From the NCBI GenBank assembly GCA_947489315.1, contig CANLCX010000002.1, forward strand, positions 310,001 to 374,000: a DNA stretch of 64,000 nucleotides, given 5' to 3'. The translations under genes and the position numbers were made by a program. How positions within the stretch are numbered: the first letter of the stretch is position 1; every line of letters starts with the position of its first letter. Origin of the DNA: an uncultured Sphingomonadaceae bacterium. Its GTDB lineage: Bacteria; Pseudomonadota; Alphaproteobacteria; Sphingomonadales; Sphingomonadaceae. This document shows positions 7,703-16,125 of the stretch, in pieces. The notes beneath the pieces are model-generated. The model did no database searches and was not told the DNA's origin. It saw only the letters and a program-made list of their open reading frames with translations.

Positions 7703-9802
7703 ATGAAATACCCTAGTTTTGCAGGCGCGATGAGCGCTGCCTGCGCTCTTGCAGTCCCTGCATTTTTCTCACCGGCCCGAGCCGAAGAAGACCCCCTCAC
7801 CTATATCATCGTTACCGGTCAGCGCGACATCGACACAATAGATATCATCGACGGTGAAAAGGAAATTATGTCTACCCCGGACGCCGCATCACTGGTCGCC
7901 CGCGCGCCGGGCGCAGCCTTGATCGACAATGGCAGCCTTTCCGGTCAGGTCCAATATCGCGGCCTATTTGGCGATCGCATATTGGTTCGCGTTAACGGTC
8001 AACGCTTTTCCTCTGGCGGACCGAATCTTATGGACCCACCGCTTCATTATGCGCCCATGGCATTGATCGAACGGATTGAACTGGATCGCGGCATCAGCCC
8101 GGTTCGCAAAGGGCCCGGTCTGGGCGGCGGTGTTAATGCTGTGTTGAAACAAGTCAGCTTTGGCGATAGCCGCGACTTGAAACCAACAATTGATCTGACC
8201 GCTGGTTATCGTAGCGGCGATGACAGCTATTTGCTTGGCGGCATCGCCGGACTTTCCAACGATCGCCTGAAATTTGGCGTCATTGCATCCTTTGAGGAAG
8301 GCGATGACCAGCAATTTCCCGGCGGCACCATTGCCTCAACCAGCTTTGAGCGGTTAACCTATGGAGCAGTGGCGGGGTTGCAGGTTGGTAATGGCAATAT
8401 CACCCTTTCCTATCGCAGACAGGAAACCGACCCCACTGGCAATCCCCCCTTCCCGATGGACATCCAATATTTCAACACGGATTTTCTGAGCATCGCTTAT
8501 GAGGGACAATTAAGCGATGGATTATATCTTGAACTAGACGCTGGCCATGTTGCCGTGCGCCATTTGATGGATAATATATCGCTGCGGCCCGTCCCGGCAA
8601 GCCCGATGCGTTTCCGTGCCACTTTTGCTGATTCTGATAGCAGCACAGCCGCAGTGGCATTGCGTATTGGTGAACCGAACCGACATGTGCGTATCGGCGC
8701 GGATGTCGAGACGGTCGACAAGGATGTGCGCATTACGAATCCGGTCAACGCTGATTTTTTTCTCACATCGCTTAACAATATTACGGGCAGCCGAATTGGT
8801 GCCTTTGTCGAGGGCCGCACCGGCTTCGGACTGGTGGAGGCAGAAATCGGCATCCGTTTCGACCATCATCAGATGGATGCCGGAACCCCGCAACTGGGAA
8901 GCGCGGTACCCATGGGGGCCCGCATAGTTGCGGACGGTTTTACCGCTGCGGATCGTCACTGGTCTGATGACACGTTTGACGTGGTTGCAAGGCTCTGGGG
9001 TGACCTTGGCGTGTTCACACCGCGTTTGACACTGGCCCACAAAACCCGCGTCGCCAATGCGGTCGAACGCTTCTCATGGTTACCCACGGGCGCCAGTGGC
9101 GGCCTGGCGGACGGTAACATTTATGTTGGCAACCTCGGTCTGGACCATGAAAAAGCCTGGATTGCCGAAATTGGTTTCGACTATGAAAGCGCAGATTTTT
9201 ACGCAAGACCAACGCTTTTCTATCGGCGCGTCGATAACTTCATCCAAGGCGTTCCTTTTGATGACACGCCGGGAGTCATCGACAGCCCGGTTGAAATGAT
9301 CGCTAATATGAATGGCGATGCAACGCCGCTGCGCTTTGCCAATGTCGATGCGGAGCTTTACGGTCTGGATTTTGATTTTGGCTGGAACATTACGGGTCCA
9401 CTCCATCTGGATGGCACGGCGAGCTATGTCCGAGGCAAACGCCGCGATATTGATGACAACCTGTATCGCATCGCACCGCCTAATGCTCGCATGGCCCTAT
9501 TTTGGCAGGAAGAAAACTGGCGAGCAGGTTTTGAATTGCAAGCCTTTGCCGACCAAAATAAAGTCTCCGTCACCAACAGCGAACAGTCCACCAATGGCTA
9601 TCTGCTCGCAGGTCTTTTCGGACATGTTACGATCACTTCGAATCTGTCCCTAGATGCCAATATTGAGAATTTGTTCGACAACAACTACACCCAACATCTT
9701 GCAGGCTATAACCGGGTCAGCGGTTCTGATGTGGCTTTGGGTGACCGTATCTCAGGTGCGGGACGCTCGGCCTTTATCCGGTTGCACTGGACGGGGCTTT
9801 AA
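7703..9802 (+). CDS. TonB-dependent outer-membrane receptor
   Basis: This 699-residue protein carries a signal peptide (through PAFFSPARAEED) and a short TonB-box-like stretch (LTYIIVTGQRD). A plug domain follows at roughly residues 50-150 (NGSLSGQVQYRGLFGDRILVRVNGQ, broken by a typical GG-rich turn near GLGGGVNAV). A long beta-barrel ends in SAFIRLHWTGL. Such receptors import metal chelates or other large ligands with TonB energy. The DUF2946 gene directly upstream makes a copper or other metal ligand the best guess, but nothing in the barrel proves it. A Shine-Dalgarno (AGGAA) precedes ATG 7703. A long palindrome lies after the stop codon. Confidence 0.88.
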   Translation: MKYPSFAGAMSAACALAVPAFFSPARAEEDPLTYIIVTGQRDIDTIDIIDGEKEIMSTPDAASLVARAPGAALIDNGSLSGQVQYRGLFGDRILVRVNGQRFSSGGPNLMDPPLHYAPMALIERIELDRGISPVRKGPGLGGGVNAVLKQVSFGDSRDLKPTIDLTAGYRSGDDSYLLGGIAGLSNDRLKFGVIASFEEGDDQQFPGGTIASTSFERLTYGAVAGLQVGNGNITLSYRRQETDPTGNPPFPMDIQYFNTDFLSIAYEGQLSDGLYLELDAGHVAVRHLMDNISLRPVPASPMRFRATFADSDSSTAAVALRIGEPNRHVRIGADVETVDKDVRITNPVNADFFLTSLNNITGSRIGAFVEGRTGFGLVEAEIGIRFDHHQMDAGTPQLGSAVPMGARIVADGFTAADRHWSDDTFDVVARLWGDLGVFTPRLTLAHKTRVANAVERFSWLPTGASGGLADGNIYVGNLGLDHEKAWIAEIGFDYESADFYARPTLFYRRVDNFIQGVPFDDTPGVIDSPVEMIANMNGDATPLRFANVDAELYGLDFDFGWNITGPLHLDGTASYVRGKRRDIDDNLYRIAPPNARMALFWQEENWRAGFELQAFADQNKVSVTNSEQSTNGYLLAGLFGHVTITSNLSLDANIENLFDNNYTQHLAGYNRVSGSDVALGDRISGAGRSAFIRLHWTGL

Positions 9803-9827
9803 TTCTCCCAACCGCAAAATGACTCTA

Positions 9828-9856
9828 TTGTGCTCCGCACTTGATGCGGAGCACAA
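9828..9856. terminator. Perfect 12-bp palindrome between convergent genes, likely bidirectional terminator
   Basis: The arm at 9828-9839 (TTGTGCTCCGCA) is exactly complementary to 9845-9856, with a 5-base loop (CTTGA). It sits between the stop codons of the TonB receptor and the amidohydrolase, which face each other. Neither side has a strong T-run, so termination may depend on the hairpin alone or with Rho. Confidence 0.55.
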
Positions 9857-9864
9857 ACTATAGG

Positions 9865-11607
9865 CTATTCCGCCGCTTCGAGCATCTCGGCATTTTGCGG
9901 ACCACGGATCAAGCCGCCGGGACGTTTGTCGGTCACAACGCCGCCCTTGAACGTTACCTGCCCCGACTTGATCGTATAATCATAGCCATCGGCCTTTTGC
10001 AGCAAACGCTTGCCACCAGCTGGCAGATCAAAGGCCAACCAAGGCTTGCCCAGTTTTATCCGATCCATATCGATCACATTTACGTCAGCGAGATAGCCCG
10101 GCTTCAACACGCCCCGATCGTTCAAGCCGTATAGTCGCGCAGTGTCGAGACATTGGCGTTTGATGGCATGTTCCAACTTCAATGTACCCCGCGAACGGTT
10201 TTTAACCCAATGCTCCAACATGAATGTTGGTGACGCCGCATCGCAGATTGTCCCACAATGCGCGCCACCATCGGACAGGCTGTTCACCGTGTCATCAGAC
10301 TGTTGCAACTCTTCCAGAAAATCCAGATTGCCATCCATATAGTTGAGCAGGGGGAGATAAATGAAACCTTTGCCATCATCCGACATCATCAAATCATAGG
10401 CATATTCTGCGCCCGATTTTCCGGCTGCCGCAGCGCGTGTCGCGATGCTTTCATCCGCCTGTGGTTCGTAATTAAAATCATCATCCATTTCAAACTGCAT
10501 CGGCCAGCCATTGGTGATGACCATGAATACGGGCACCATATCGACTTCTTCGGGAGGCTGCCCCGCTTCGCTCAGCAATTGCGCCTTGAACGCGGGGTCT
10601 TTCAGCTTGGCATATTTCTCATCCCAGCTCAGGTCTTCCATCGCCATCCAGCTGGGGTGACGAACAAAGGGATGTACCGTGCCCTGCCATGCCATCACAA
10701 TACCGTTTCCGCGCAACGCTATTTGCGCAACGATATTCGCGCCATTGTCATTTTGCGCGCGCATATTCGCGATCTGCTCATCTAATGTCTGGTCTTTCGC
10801 AATGGACTGTAGCGCAGCGAAGGTCACCGGCATGCCGGTTTCACGGCTGAGGTCGCCCATCCATTCAAACTCATTCCATTCCTTGTTGAGGTCGGACGCC
10901 ATTTCAAATACGCCATAGCCCACGCGGCCCATTGCGCGGCCAATACCGATCAACTCTTCTTTGGTCGCCGTGGTTCCGGGAACCAGTTCGCCGTCGATGG
11001 ACCGATGCAAAATGGTGCGTGATGTTGAAAAACCAAGGGCGCCAGCTTTCAATCCATCTTCGACAATTTTCGACATCTGCTCGACTTCATCATCAGTCGG
11101 TACGGCGCCCGGCTTCTCCCGGTCACCCAAAACATAGGCGCGCACGGCTCCGTGCGGCACATGGGTTGCCACATCAACGGTACGCGGCATTTTTTCCAGT
11201 TCGTCGAGATATTCCGGGAAAGTTTCCCAATTCCAGCTCATACCCTCGGCTAGCGCAGTGCCGGGAATATCTTCTACACCCTCCATCAGGTTGATTAGCC
11301 ATTCATGCCGGTCTGGTCTGGCAGGGGCAAATCCGACTCCGCAGTTCCCCATCACAACAGTAGTAATGCCGTGCCAGCTGGATGGGGCCATTTCATCATC
11401 CCATGTCGCCTGCCCATCATAATGGGTGTGCACATCCACAAAGCCGGGAGAGACAATTTTGCCGGTCGCATCAATTTCTTCTCGGCCTTGTGCCGTCACT
11501 GTACCGACTAAGGAAACGCGATCGCCATCAATGGCCACATCTGCTGTAAAGGGCGCACCGCCTGTGCCATCAACCACCGTTCCGCCGCGAATTACCAGAT
11601 CATGCAT
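9865..11607 (-). CDS. Amidohydrolase of the N-acyl-D-amino-acid deacylase type
   Basis: This cytosolic metal-dependent hydrolase has 580 residues from ATG 11607. The N-terminus [17 protein letters not shown] and the zinc-binding [12 protein letters not shown] are the hallmarks of the D-aminoacylase/dihydroorotase-like branch. [20 protein letters not shown] is typical of the D-aminoacylase subgroup, as are the later SDGGAHC and the C-terminal [12 protein letters not shown]. Close relatives in sphingomonads are annotated only as amidohydrolase, so the true substrate is unknown. The start is chosen over 11637 because AGGAGA lies just upstream of ATG 11607. The divergent hydrolase gene begins about 75 bp away. 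Confidence 0.87.
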   Translation of the reverse strand: MHDLVIRGGTVVDGTGGAPFTADVAIDGDRVSLVGTVTAQGREEIDATGKIVSPGFVDVHTHYDGQATWDDEMAPSSWHGITTVVMGNCGVGFAPARPDRHEWLINLMEGVEDIPGTALAEGMSWNWETFPEYLDELEKMPRTVDVATHVPHGAVRAYVLGDREKPGAVPTDDEVEQMSKIVEDGLKAGALGFSTSRTILHRSIDGELVPGTTATKEELIGIGRAMGRVGYGVFEMASDLNKEWNEFEWMGDLSRETGMPVTFAALQSIAKDQTLDEQIANMRAQNDNGANIVAQIALRGNGIVMAWQGTVHPFVRHPSWMAMEDLSWDEKYAKLKDPAFKAQLLSEAGQPPEEVDMVPVFMVITNGWPMQFEMDDDFNYEPQADESIATRAAAAGKSGAEYAYDLMMSDDGKGFIYLPLLNYMDGNLDFLEELQQSDDTVNSLSDGGAHCGTICDAASPTFMLEHWVKNRSRGTLKLEHAIKRQCLDTARLYGLNDRGVLKPGYLADVNVIDMDRIKLGKPWLAFDLPAGGKRLLQKADGYDYTIKSGQVTFKGGVVTDKRPGGLIRGPQNAEMLEAAE

Positions 11608-11681
11608 CGAGTCTCTCCTGATTATTTTTCTCATCAATAACAGATTTAACTGGATGATTAAAGCTGTCTCCTGCTATCTGT

Positions 11682-12578
11682 TTGACCATGGTAAGAACAG
11701 CATCTTGGAACCCCGATCCAATCACCGGCATCGCGATCAATTGGGTCGAGGCCAATGGCCAGACATTTGAAGTGGCACAGGCCGGTGAAGGCAAGAAACT
11801 GGCGCTGTGCCTGCATGGTTTTCCGGAGCTCCATTATTCATGGCGTTTTCAAATCCCACTATTGGCGGAACAAGGCTATCGTGTCTGGACACCCAATATG
11901 CGCGGCTATGGTGGGTCGAGCAAACCGGACAGCGTGCGTGATTATGCGCTGGATCATCTCTGTGCTGATGTGGCTGCCCTTATCGATGCCAGCGGTGCGG
12001 AAGAGGTCACGCTGATCGCGCATGATTGGGGAGCGATTGTCGCATGGGCTTTTGCAATCCAGCAAATCCGTCCCTTGAAACGCCTCGTGATCATGAATGT
12101 GCCGCATCCGATGGTTGGTCGGCGTGAGATACGACATTGGCGGCAACTGAAGCGCAGCTGGTATATCTTCTTTTTCCAAATTCCATGGTTACCGGAATTT
12201 CTGATCTCGCGCGGTGGTGGCAAAGCAATTAAGGGGGCATTCTCTAATATGGCGCGCGACCAAAGTAATTTTCCAGACGAGGCTTTGGAGTTTTACGCAA
12301 AGGCCGCCATGCGCCCCGGATCGCTGACTGCTATGCTCAACTATTATCGCGCCTTGCTCCGGCATGGAGATACAGTTGATGTTGAGGATAAAATGCTCGA
12401 CATCCCGACGCTGATGATCTGGGGTGAGGAAGACAGCGCGCTGAATATCAAATGCACTGAGGGCACGGAGCAGTGGGTTCCCAATTTAGAACTCCATCGC
12501 CTACCCGGCGTTTCCCATTGGGTGCAGCAGGAAGCCCCAGAGAAGGTCAATGCAATTTTGCGAAAGTGGTTGGCCTAG
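11682..12578 (+). CDS. Alpha/beta hydrolase, epoxide-hydrolase-like
   Basis: This 298-residue alpha/beta-hydrolase carries the oxyanion motif HGFPE at residue 45. The nucleophile is an aspartate rather than a serine (D115 in AHDWGA), which points to epoxide hydrolase or haloalkane dehalogenase chemistry. D251 (WGEEDSAL) and H279 (GVSHWV) could complete the triad, and lid tyrosines are available in NYYRALL. The RGYGGSSKP loop is also typical of epoxide hydrolases. ATG 11682 and ATG 11688 are both possible starts. The gene faces the amidohydrolase on one side, and its stop overlaps that of the ferredoxin reductase by four bases on the other. Confidence 0.88.
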   Translation: MTMVRTASWNPDPITGIAINWVEANGQTFEVAQAGEGKKLALCLHGFPELHYSWRFQIPLLAEQGYRVWTPNMRGYGGSSKPDSVRDYALDHLCADVAALIDASGAEEVTLIAHDWGAIVAWAFAIQQIRPLKRLVIMNVPHPMVGRREIRHWRQLKRSWYIFFFQIPWLPEFLISRGGGKAIKGAFSNMARDQSNFPDEALEFYAKAAMRPGSLTAMLNYYRALLRHGDTVDVEDKMLDIPTLMIWGEEDSALNIKCTEGTEQWVPNLELHRLPGVSHWVQQEAPEKVNAILRKWLA

Positions 12579-13882
12579 TTTTTCCGCGCCGCAATCATAT
12601 CCGCAATATCGGTAAACTTCTCTCGCGGCGCGCCTTCGCGGGCATTGGCGACTTCGGCTTCCTCAATCTTCTTCCAGTCACGAAATGTCACCGCCTCAAC
12701 ACCGCGGCTTTCGAACAGGCGGTCTAGCCCCTTGCGGCCCTCTTTATTATTTCCTGCGCCAATATCTTCTGCAACCGCTTCGATAATCGCAAAGCCATCC
12801 GGCTTGTTAGTCCCGATGGTCCCAGACGGTCCCCGCCGTGCCCAACCGACGCAATAGAGCCCCGGCAATATCCGGCCATCAACATTGGCAAAGCGGCCGC
12901 GGCTATGTTGGTAAGGCACGCCTTCAATCGGCGGTGTGCGATAGCCGATGCAGCTGATTACCATGGAGCAGTCCAGTTCGTAATGTTCGCCGGTTCCTTT
13001 AGAGCGCAGATCCGCATCCAATTCGGTTTTTTCGATGATCAGTTTTTCAACCTTGCCATCGCCCTCAATCGCGACCGGCATAGCGAAAAAGTCGAAGTCA
13101 ATTTCAACCGGTTTTTCAAGCAATTCCCCCGCACGGGTGAAAAAGCTGCGTAAATGGGTCACTGACTTGCGCATACCGGGTTCCAGCATCGCGTCTGCGC
13201 CCTCATCGGGGAAATCCAGCGTGTCGATCACTGGCCGCGCCCGTTCCAAATGACCCAGTTCACCGAGCTCTTTTGGGGTCATCGCAATTTGATGCGGGCC
13301 ACGGCGGCCAAGCAATGTGATTTTTTCGATGGTGCTATGCTTCAGTTGGTCGAGCGCATGCGCAACAATATCACTGCCGGCAAATTCATTCTCCGTCTTC
13401 GCCAGTATACGAGCAACATCCAAAGCAACGTTGCCGTTACCAATGACCGCCACGGATTTGCCATCTAGCGGTGGGTCCAGCTCTCGAAAATCGGGATGCC
13501 CATTATACCAGCCAACAAAGGCCGCACTGCCGATCACGCCCGGTAAATCGCTGCCTTCTATTTCCAAAGGCCGGTCATTGGGCGCACCTGTCGCCAATAT
13601 CACGGCATCGTAAAAACCTTGCAGTTCTTCGATGCTGACATCCTCCCCGACAGTAACGTTTCCGGCAAAATGAACATTGTCGCCCAGCGCCGTTTTTTCG
13701 TAGCGACGCGATACCGCTTTGATCGATTGATGGTCAGGAGCAACGCCAGTGCGGATCAAACCAAAGGGAACAGGCAACCGGTCAATAATGTCGACCGTAA
13801 CATCATCGCCATATTTTTTCTGCGCCGCTTCAGCCGAATAATAGCCCGCTGGCCCGGACCCGATGATCGCGATATGCCGCAT
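12575..13882 (-). CDS. Ferredoxin/adrenodoxin-type NADP(+) reductase (FprA-like)
   Basis: This flavoprotein of 435 residues is related to mitochondrial adrenodoxin reductase and mycobacterial FprA, which pass electrons between NADPH and ferredoxin. It opens with the FAD-binding MRHIAIIGSGPAGYYSAEAA. An NADP-binding VIGNGNVALDVARIL lies near residue 150. Family phrases VPFGLIRTGVAPDHQ and YCVGWARRGPSGTIGTNK are present. The frame continues to 13909, but ATG 13882 follows GGGAGGAG and starts at the FAD strand, so it is preferred. No ferredoxin or P450 gene is adjacent, so the partner is unknown. Confidence 0.93.
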   Translation of the reverse strand: MRHIAIIGSGPAGYYSAEAAQKKYGDDVTVDIIDRLPVPFGLIRTGVAPDHQSIKAVSRRYEKTALGDNVHFAGNVTVGEDVSIEELQGFYDAVILATGAPNDRPLEIEGSDLPGVIGSAAFVGWYNGHPDFRELDPPLDGKSVAVIGNGNVALDVARILAKTENEFAGSDIVAHALDQLKHSTIEKITLLGRRGPHQIAMTPKELGELGHLERARPVIDTLDFPDEGADAMLEPGMRKSVTHLRSFFTRAGELLEKPVEIDFDFFAMPVAIEGDGKVEKLIIEKTELDADLRSKGTGEHYELDCSMVISCIGYRTPPIEGVPYQHSRGRFANVDGRILPGLYCVGWARRGPSGTIGTNKPDGFAIIEAVAEDIGAGNNKEGRKGLDRLFESRGVEAVTFRDWKKIEEAEVANAREGAPREKFTDIADMIAARKN

Positions 13883-14199
13883 GCACGCTCCTCCCTGACT
13901 CAAGGTCATTTATCGTTCAATGCATGCTAACGGCATAATTCTAAAAGGAAAGACTTACGACCCAATCCTATTTTTTTTTGTTGGCAGACAGATCAAAAAT
14001 GACCATGTCTAAAACGTGCTATAGATCACAATCGAGGGAGCTTATTAACGCTACTACAGATATCAGAGCTCGTAAGCTGCATGACTAGCATTATATCTTC
14101 ATGCAATTTTTGGGGTCGCAAACTCGCCCGCCGCTTGGCACGAGCCAATAGGTTCAGTCCATTCACGTAAGCAGGGCATTTTAATTCGGAGGGAATAAC
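13883..14199. other. Intergenic region between divergent genes, nothing recognised
   Basis: This stretch of about 317 bp holds the divergent 5' ends of the ferredoxin reductase and the CsgG-like gene. It contains a run of nine T near 13972 and an excellent Shine-Dalgarno (GGAGGG) just before 14200. I could not identify a convincing promoter pair, RNA gene or repeat. Confidence 0.5.
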
Positions 14200-14967
14200 A
14201 TGATAAAGAAAATTATCACAGCCGTTGCTGTATCATCCATTGCACTGTCAGGCGGCACTGCCTTGGCAGCGGGTAAATCCAAGGGACAAAAAGCGCAAGA
14301 ACGCGGCGTCGCAGAAATTCCTGTTTGCTATAAGAAACTCGGTACCATCGCCATTGTTGAGCCAGAACAACGCTGGTGGGTCAGTTATAAATTGGGCTCC
14401 CCCGAAGCATTGATCAAAACCTTTGTGGCACGGTCTGGCTGCTTCGGCCTGGTGGATCGCGGTCGCGGATTGGCTAGCCGCGCGGTTGAGCGTGCGCTTG
14501 CCGACTCTGGCGAATTGCAGCGCGGATCCAATATCGGCAAACGTCAGGTGAAGGCAGCAGATTATGTCATCGTACCTGATATTATTTCAGCCAACGCCAA
14601 TTCTGGCGGCGGCGGTGTCGGCGGCGCTCTTTTGGGTGGCCTTGGACGTCGTGCCTTTGGCGGAATTCTAGGCGGTGTTAAGATCAACAAGAAAGAAGCC
14701 AATGTGACACTTTCTTTGGTCAACGTGCGTACCACTGAAATGGAACGCATTACCGAAGGGTATTCGCGCAAATCTGATCTGAAATTCCGTGGCGGTGGCG
14801 GCGGATTCTTTGGCGGCGCGCTCGCGGGAGCCGCTGGTGGCGGATATACGGATACACAAATCGGTCGGGTCATGGCACTCGCCTATCTTGACGCTTATAC
14901 AAAAATGGTGTCGCAGCTTGGCGGTCTTCCTGAAGATGCCAGCGCCGCTGCACCAGAAGCGGAATAG
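14200..14967 (+). CDS. CsgG/HfaB-like exported protein
   Basis: The 255-residue product begins with a signal peptide (ending GTALAAGKSKG). It resembles the CsgG/HfaB superfamily of outer-membrane-associated secretion proteins. Supporting segments are LGTIAIVEPEQ, SGCFGLVDRGRGL, ADYVIVPDI and NVTLSLVNVRTTEMERITEGYS. Two glycine-rich loops (near residues 130-155 and 190-210) fill the positions where CsgG has hairpins. There is no lipobox, and no curli or holdfast genes are nearby, so a pore role is not established. The start has a strong GGAGGG, and an intrinsic terminator follows, so it appears to be transcribed alone. Confidence 0.75.
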   Translation: MIKKIITAVAVSSIALSGGTALAAGKSKGQKAQERGVAEIPVCYKKLGTIAIVEPEQRWWVSYKLGSPEALIKTFVARSGCFGLVDRGRGLASRAVERALADSGELQRGSNIGKRQVKAADYVIVPDIISANANSGGGGVGGALLGGLGRRAFGGILGGVKINKKEANVTLSLVNVRTTEMERITEGYSRKSDLKFRGGGGGFFGGALAGAAGGGYTDTQIGRVMALAYLDAYTKMVSQLGGLPEDASAAAPEAE

Positions 14968-14997
14968 GACATATTTGACCATTTAAGATATAATCAT

Positions 14998-15032
14998 CCC
15001 CGGCACGGTTCATAACTTTGCCGGGGGTTTTT
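14998..15032 (+). terminator. Intrinsic terminator after the CsgG-like gene
   Basis: An 8-bp GC-rich stem (CCCCGGCA at 14998-15005 with TGCCGGGG at 15019-15026) closes a 13-base loop and is followed by a G and five T. It lies 31 bp after the stop codon and 16 bp before the next ATG. Confidence 0.8.
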
Positions 15033-15047
15033 AAGGAGACGGCACGA

Positions 15048-16076
15048 ATGAATAAATTTGCAATCGCTTTGATATCAGCAACTTTATTTGCTTCGTGCAC
15101 TGCCACAGCGGAGCAATCATCACCCGATAAGCAGCATCCAGCTGGAACTCTGCTCGTAGGCAATAAAGGGGAAGATACGCTCAGCTTCATCGACTTGGAA
15201 ACAGGCCGCGAAGTTGCTCGCCGCGATACCGGAAAAAACCCTCATGAAGTTGCCATTTCACCTGATGGCCGCCTGGCTGCCATTGTGTCCTATGGCGCAG
15301 AGCATATCGATATTTTCGACATAGCCGCGCGCGAAAAAATCGAAACTATTGCTCTCACGCCTAATAAAAGCCCGCATGGCATCGCTTGGCTCGACGACGG
15401 CCGGATCATCGCCTCGACCGAAGGCAGCGACAGCATCGCCATTGTCTCCCCACCAACTGGCGAGACCCAAACGCGCACAGTCAGCCAAATTTCGACCGGT
15501 CAAAAAGGCAGCCATATGGTGGTGGTCACACCTGACAAAAGCCGTGCCTTTGTCAGCAATATGCAGTCCGGTACGGTGAGCGTGCTTGATTTGATCAAAA
15601 GCAGCAAGATTACTGACCTTCCTGCTGGCACCGAGCCTGAAGGTATCGCGATTACGCCAGATGGCAAAACCGTTTGGGTCGCAGATCGCCGGGGAGATAG
15701 TCTGCGTGTATTTGATGCCAATACGCTTGAAGAACTCGCTGTGCTTAAAACCGGAAAATTCCCGATACGGGTCGCGATCAGCCCCGATGGAAAGACTGCT
15801 GTCACATCTAACTATGCGGACGGTGCGCTCGGGCTGTTCGATGTCGCAACCCGTGAGCCCAAAGGCGAGATAAAGATTAGTGGCACACCGCAAGCCGGAC
15901 AGGTTACCATCCTCTTTTCACCCGACGGGACGCGGCTTTACGCCGCCGAAACCGGACTGAACCGAATTGCAGAAATTGATATGGTCGAAGAAAAATTAAT
16001 TGGCCGACTGGCCGGAGGAACCAATGGCGATGGATTAGGTATTGCTGGAACTATTGCAACCTCCAAAACCGACTAG
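15048..16076 (+). CDS. YVTN-type beta-propeller, probable lipoprotein
   Basis: This exported protein of 342 residues is made of repeated beta-propeller blades, each carrying a phrase like VAISPDGRLAAIVS, IAITPDGKTVWVADRRGD or VAISPDGKTAVTSNYAD. That is the YVTN/lactonase-like family, usually a binding or scaffold protein. The N-terminus MNKFAIALISATLFASC looks like a lipoprotein signal, although the lipobox (FASC) is slightly off consensus. The frame reaches back to 15018, but AAGGAG is well placed only for ATG 15048. It lies 49 bp before the GMC oxidoreductase gene, which makes co-transcription possible. Confidence 0.85.
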   Translation: MNKFAIALISATLFASCTATAEQSSPDKQHPAGTLLVGNKGEDTLSFIDLETGREVARRDTGKNPHEVAISPDGRLAAIVSYGAEHIDIFDIAAREKIETIALTPNKSPHGIAWLDDGRIIASTEGSDSIAIVSPPTGETQTRTVSQISTGQKGSHMVVVTPDKSRAFVSNMQSGTVSVLDLIKSSKITDLPAGTEPEGIAITPDGKTVWVADRRGDSLRVFDANTLEELAVLKTGKFPIRVAISPDGKTAVTSNYADGALGLFDVATREPKGEIKISGTPQAGQVTILFSPDGTRLYAAETGLNRIAEIDMVEEKLIGRLAGGTNGDGLGIAGTIATSKTD

Positions 16077-16125
16077 GGTAATAGCCCGCTGATATTTTTC
16101 CGGGGTCGCACTTAGGAAGATAGAC

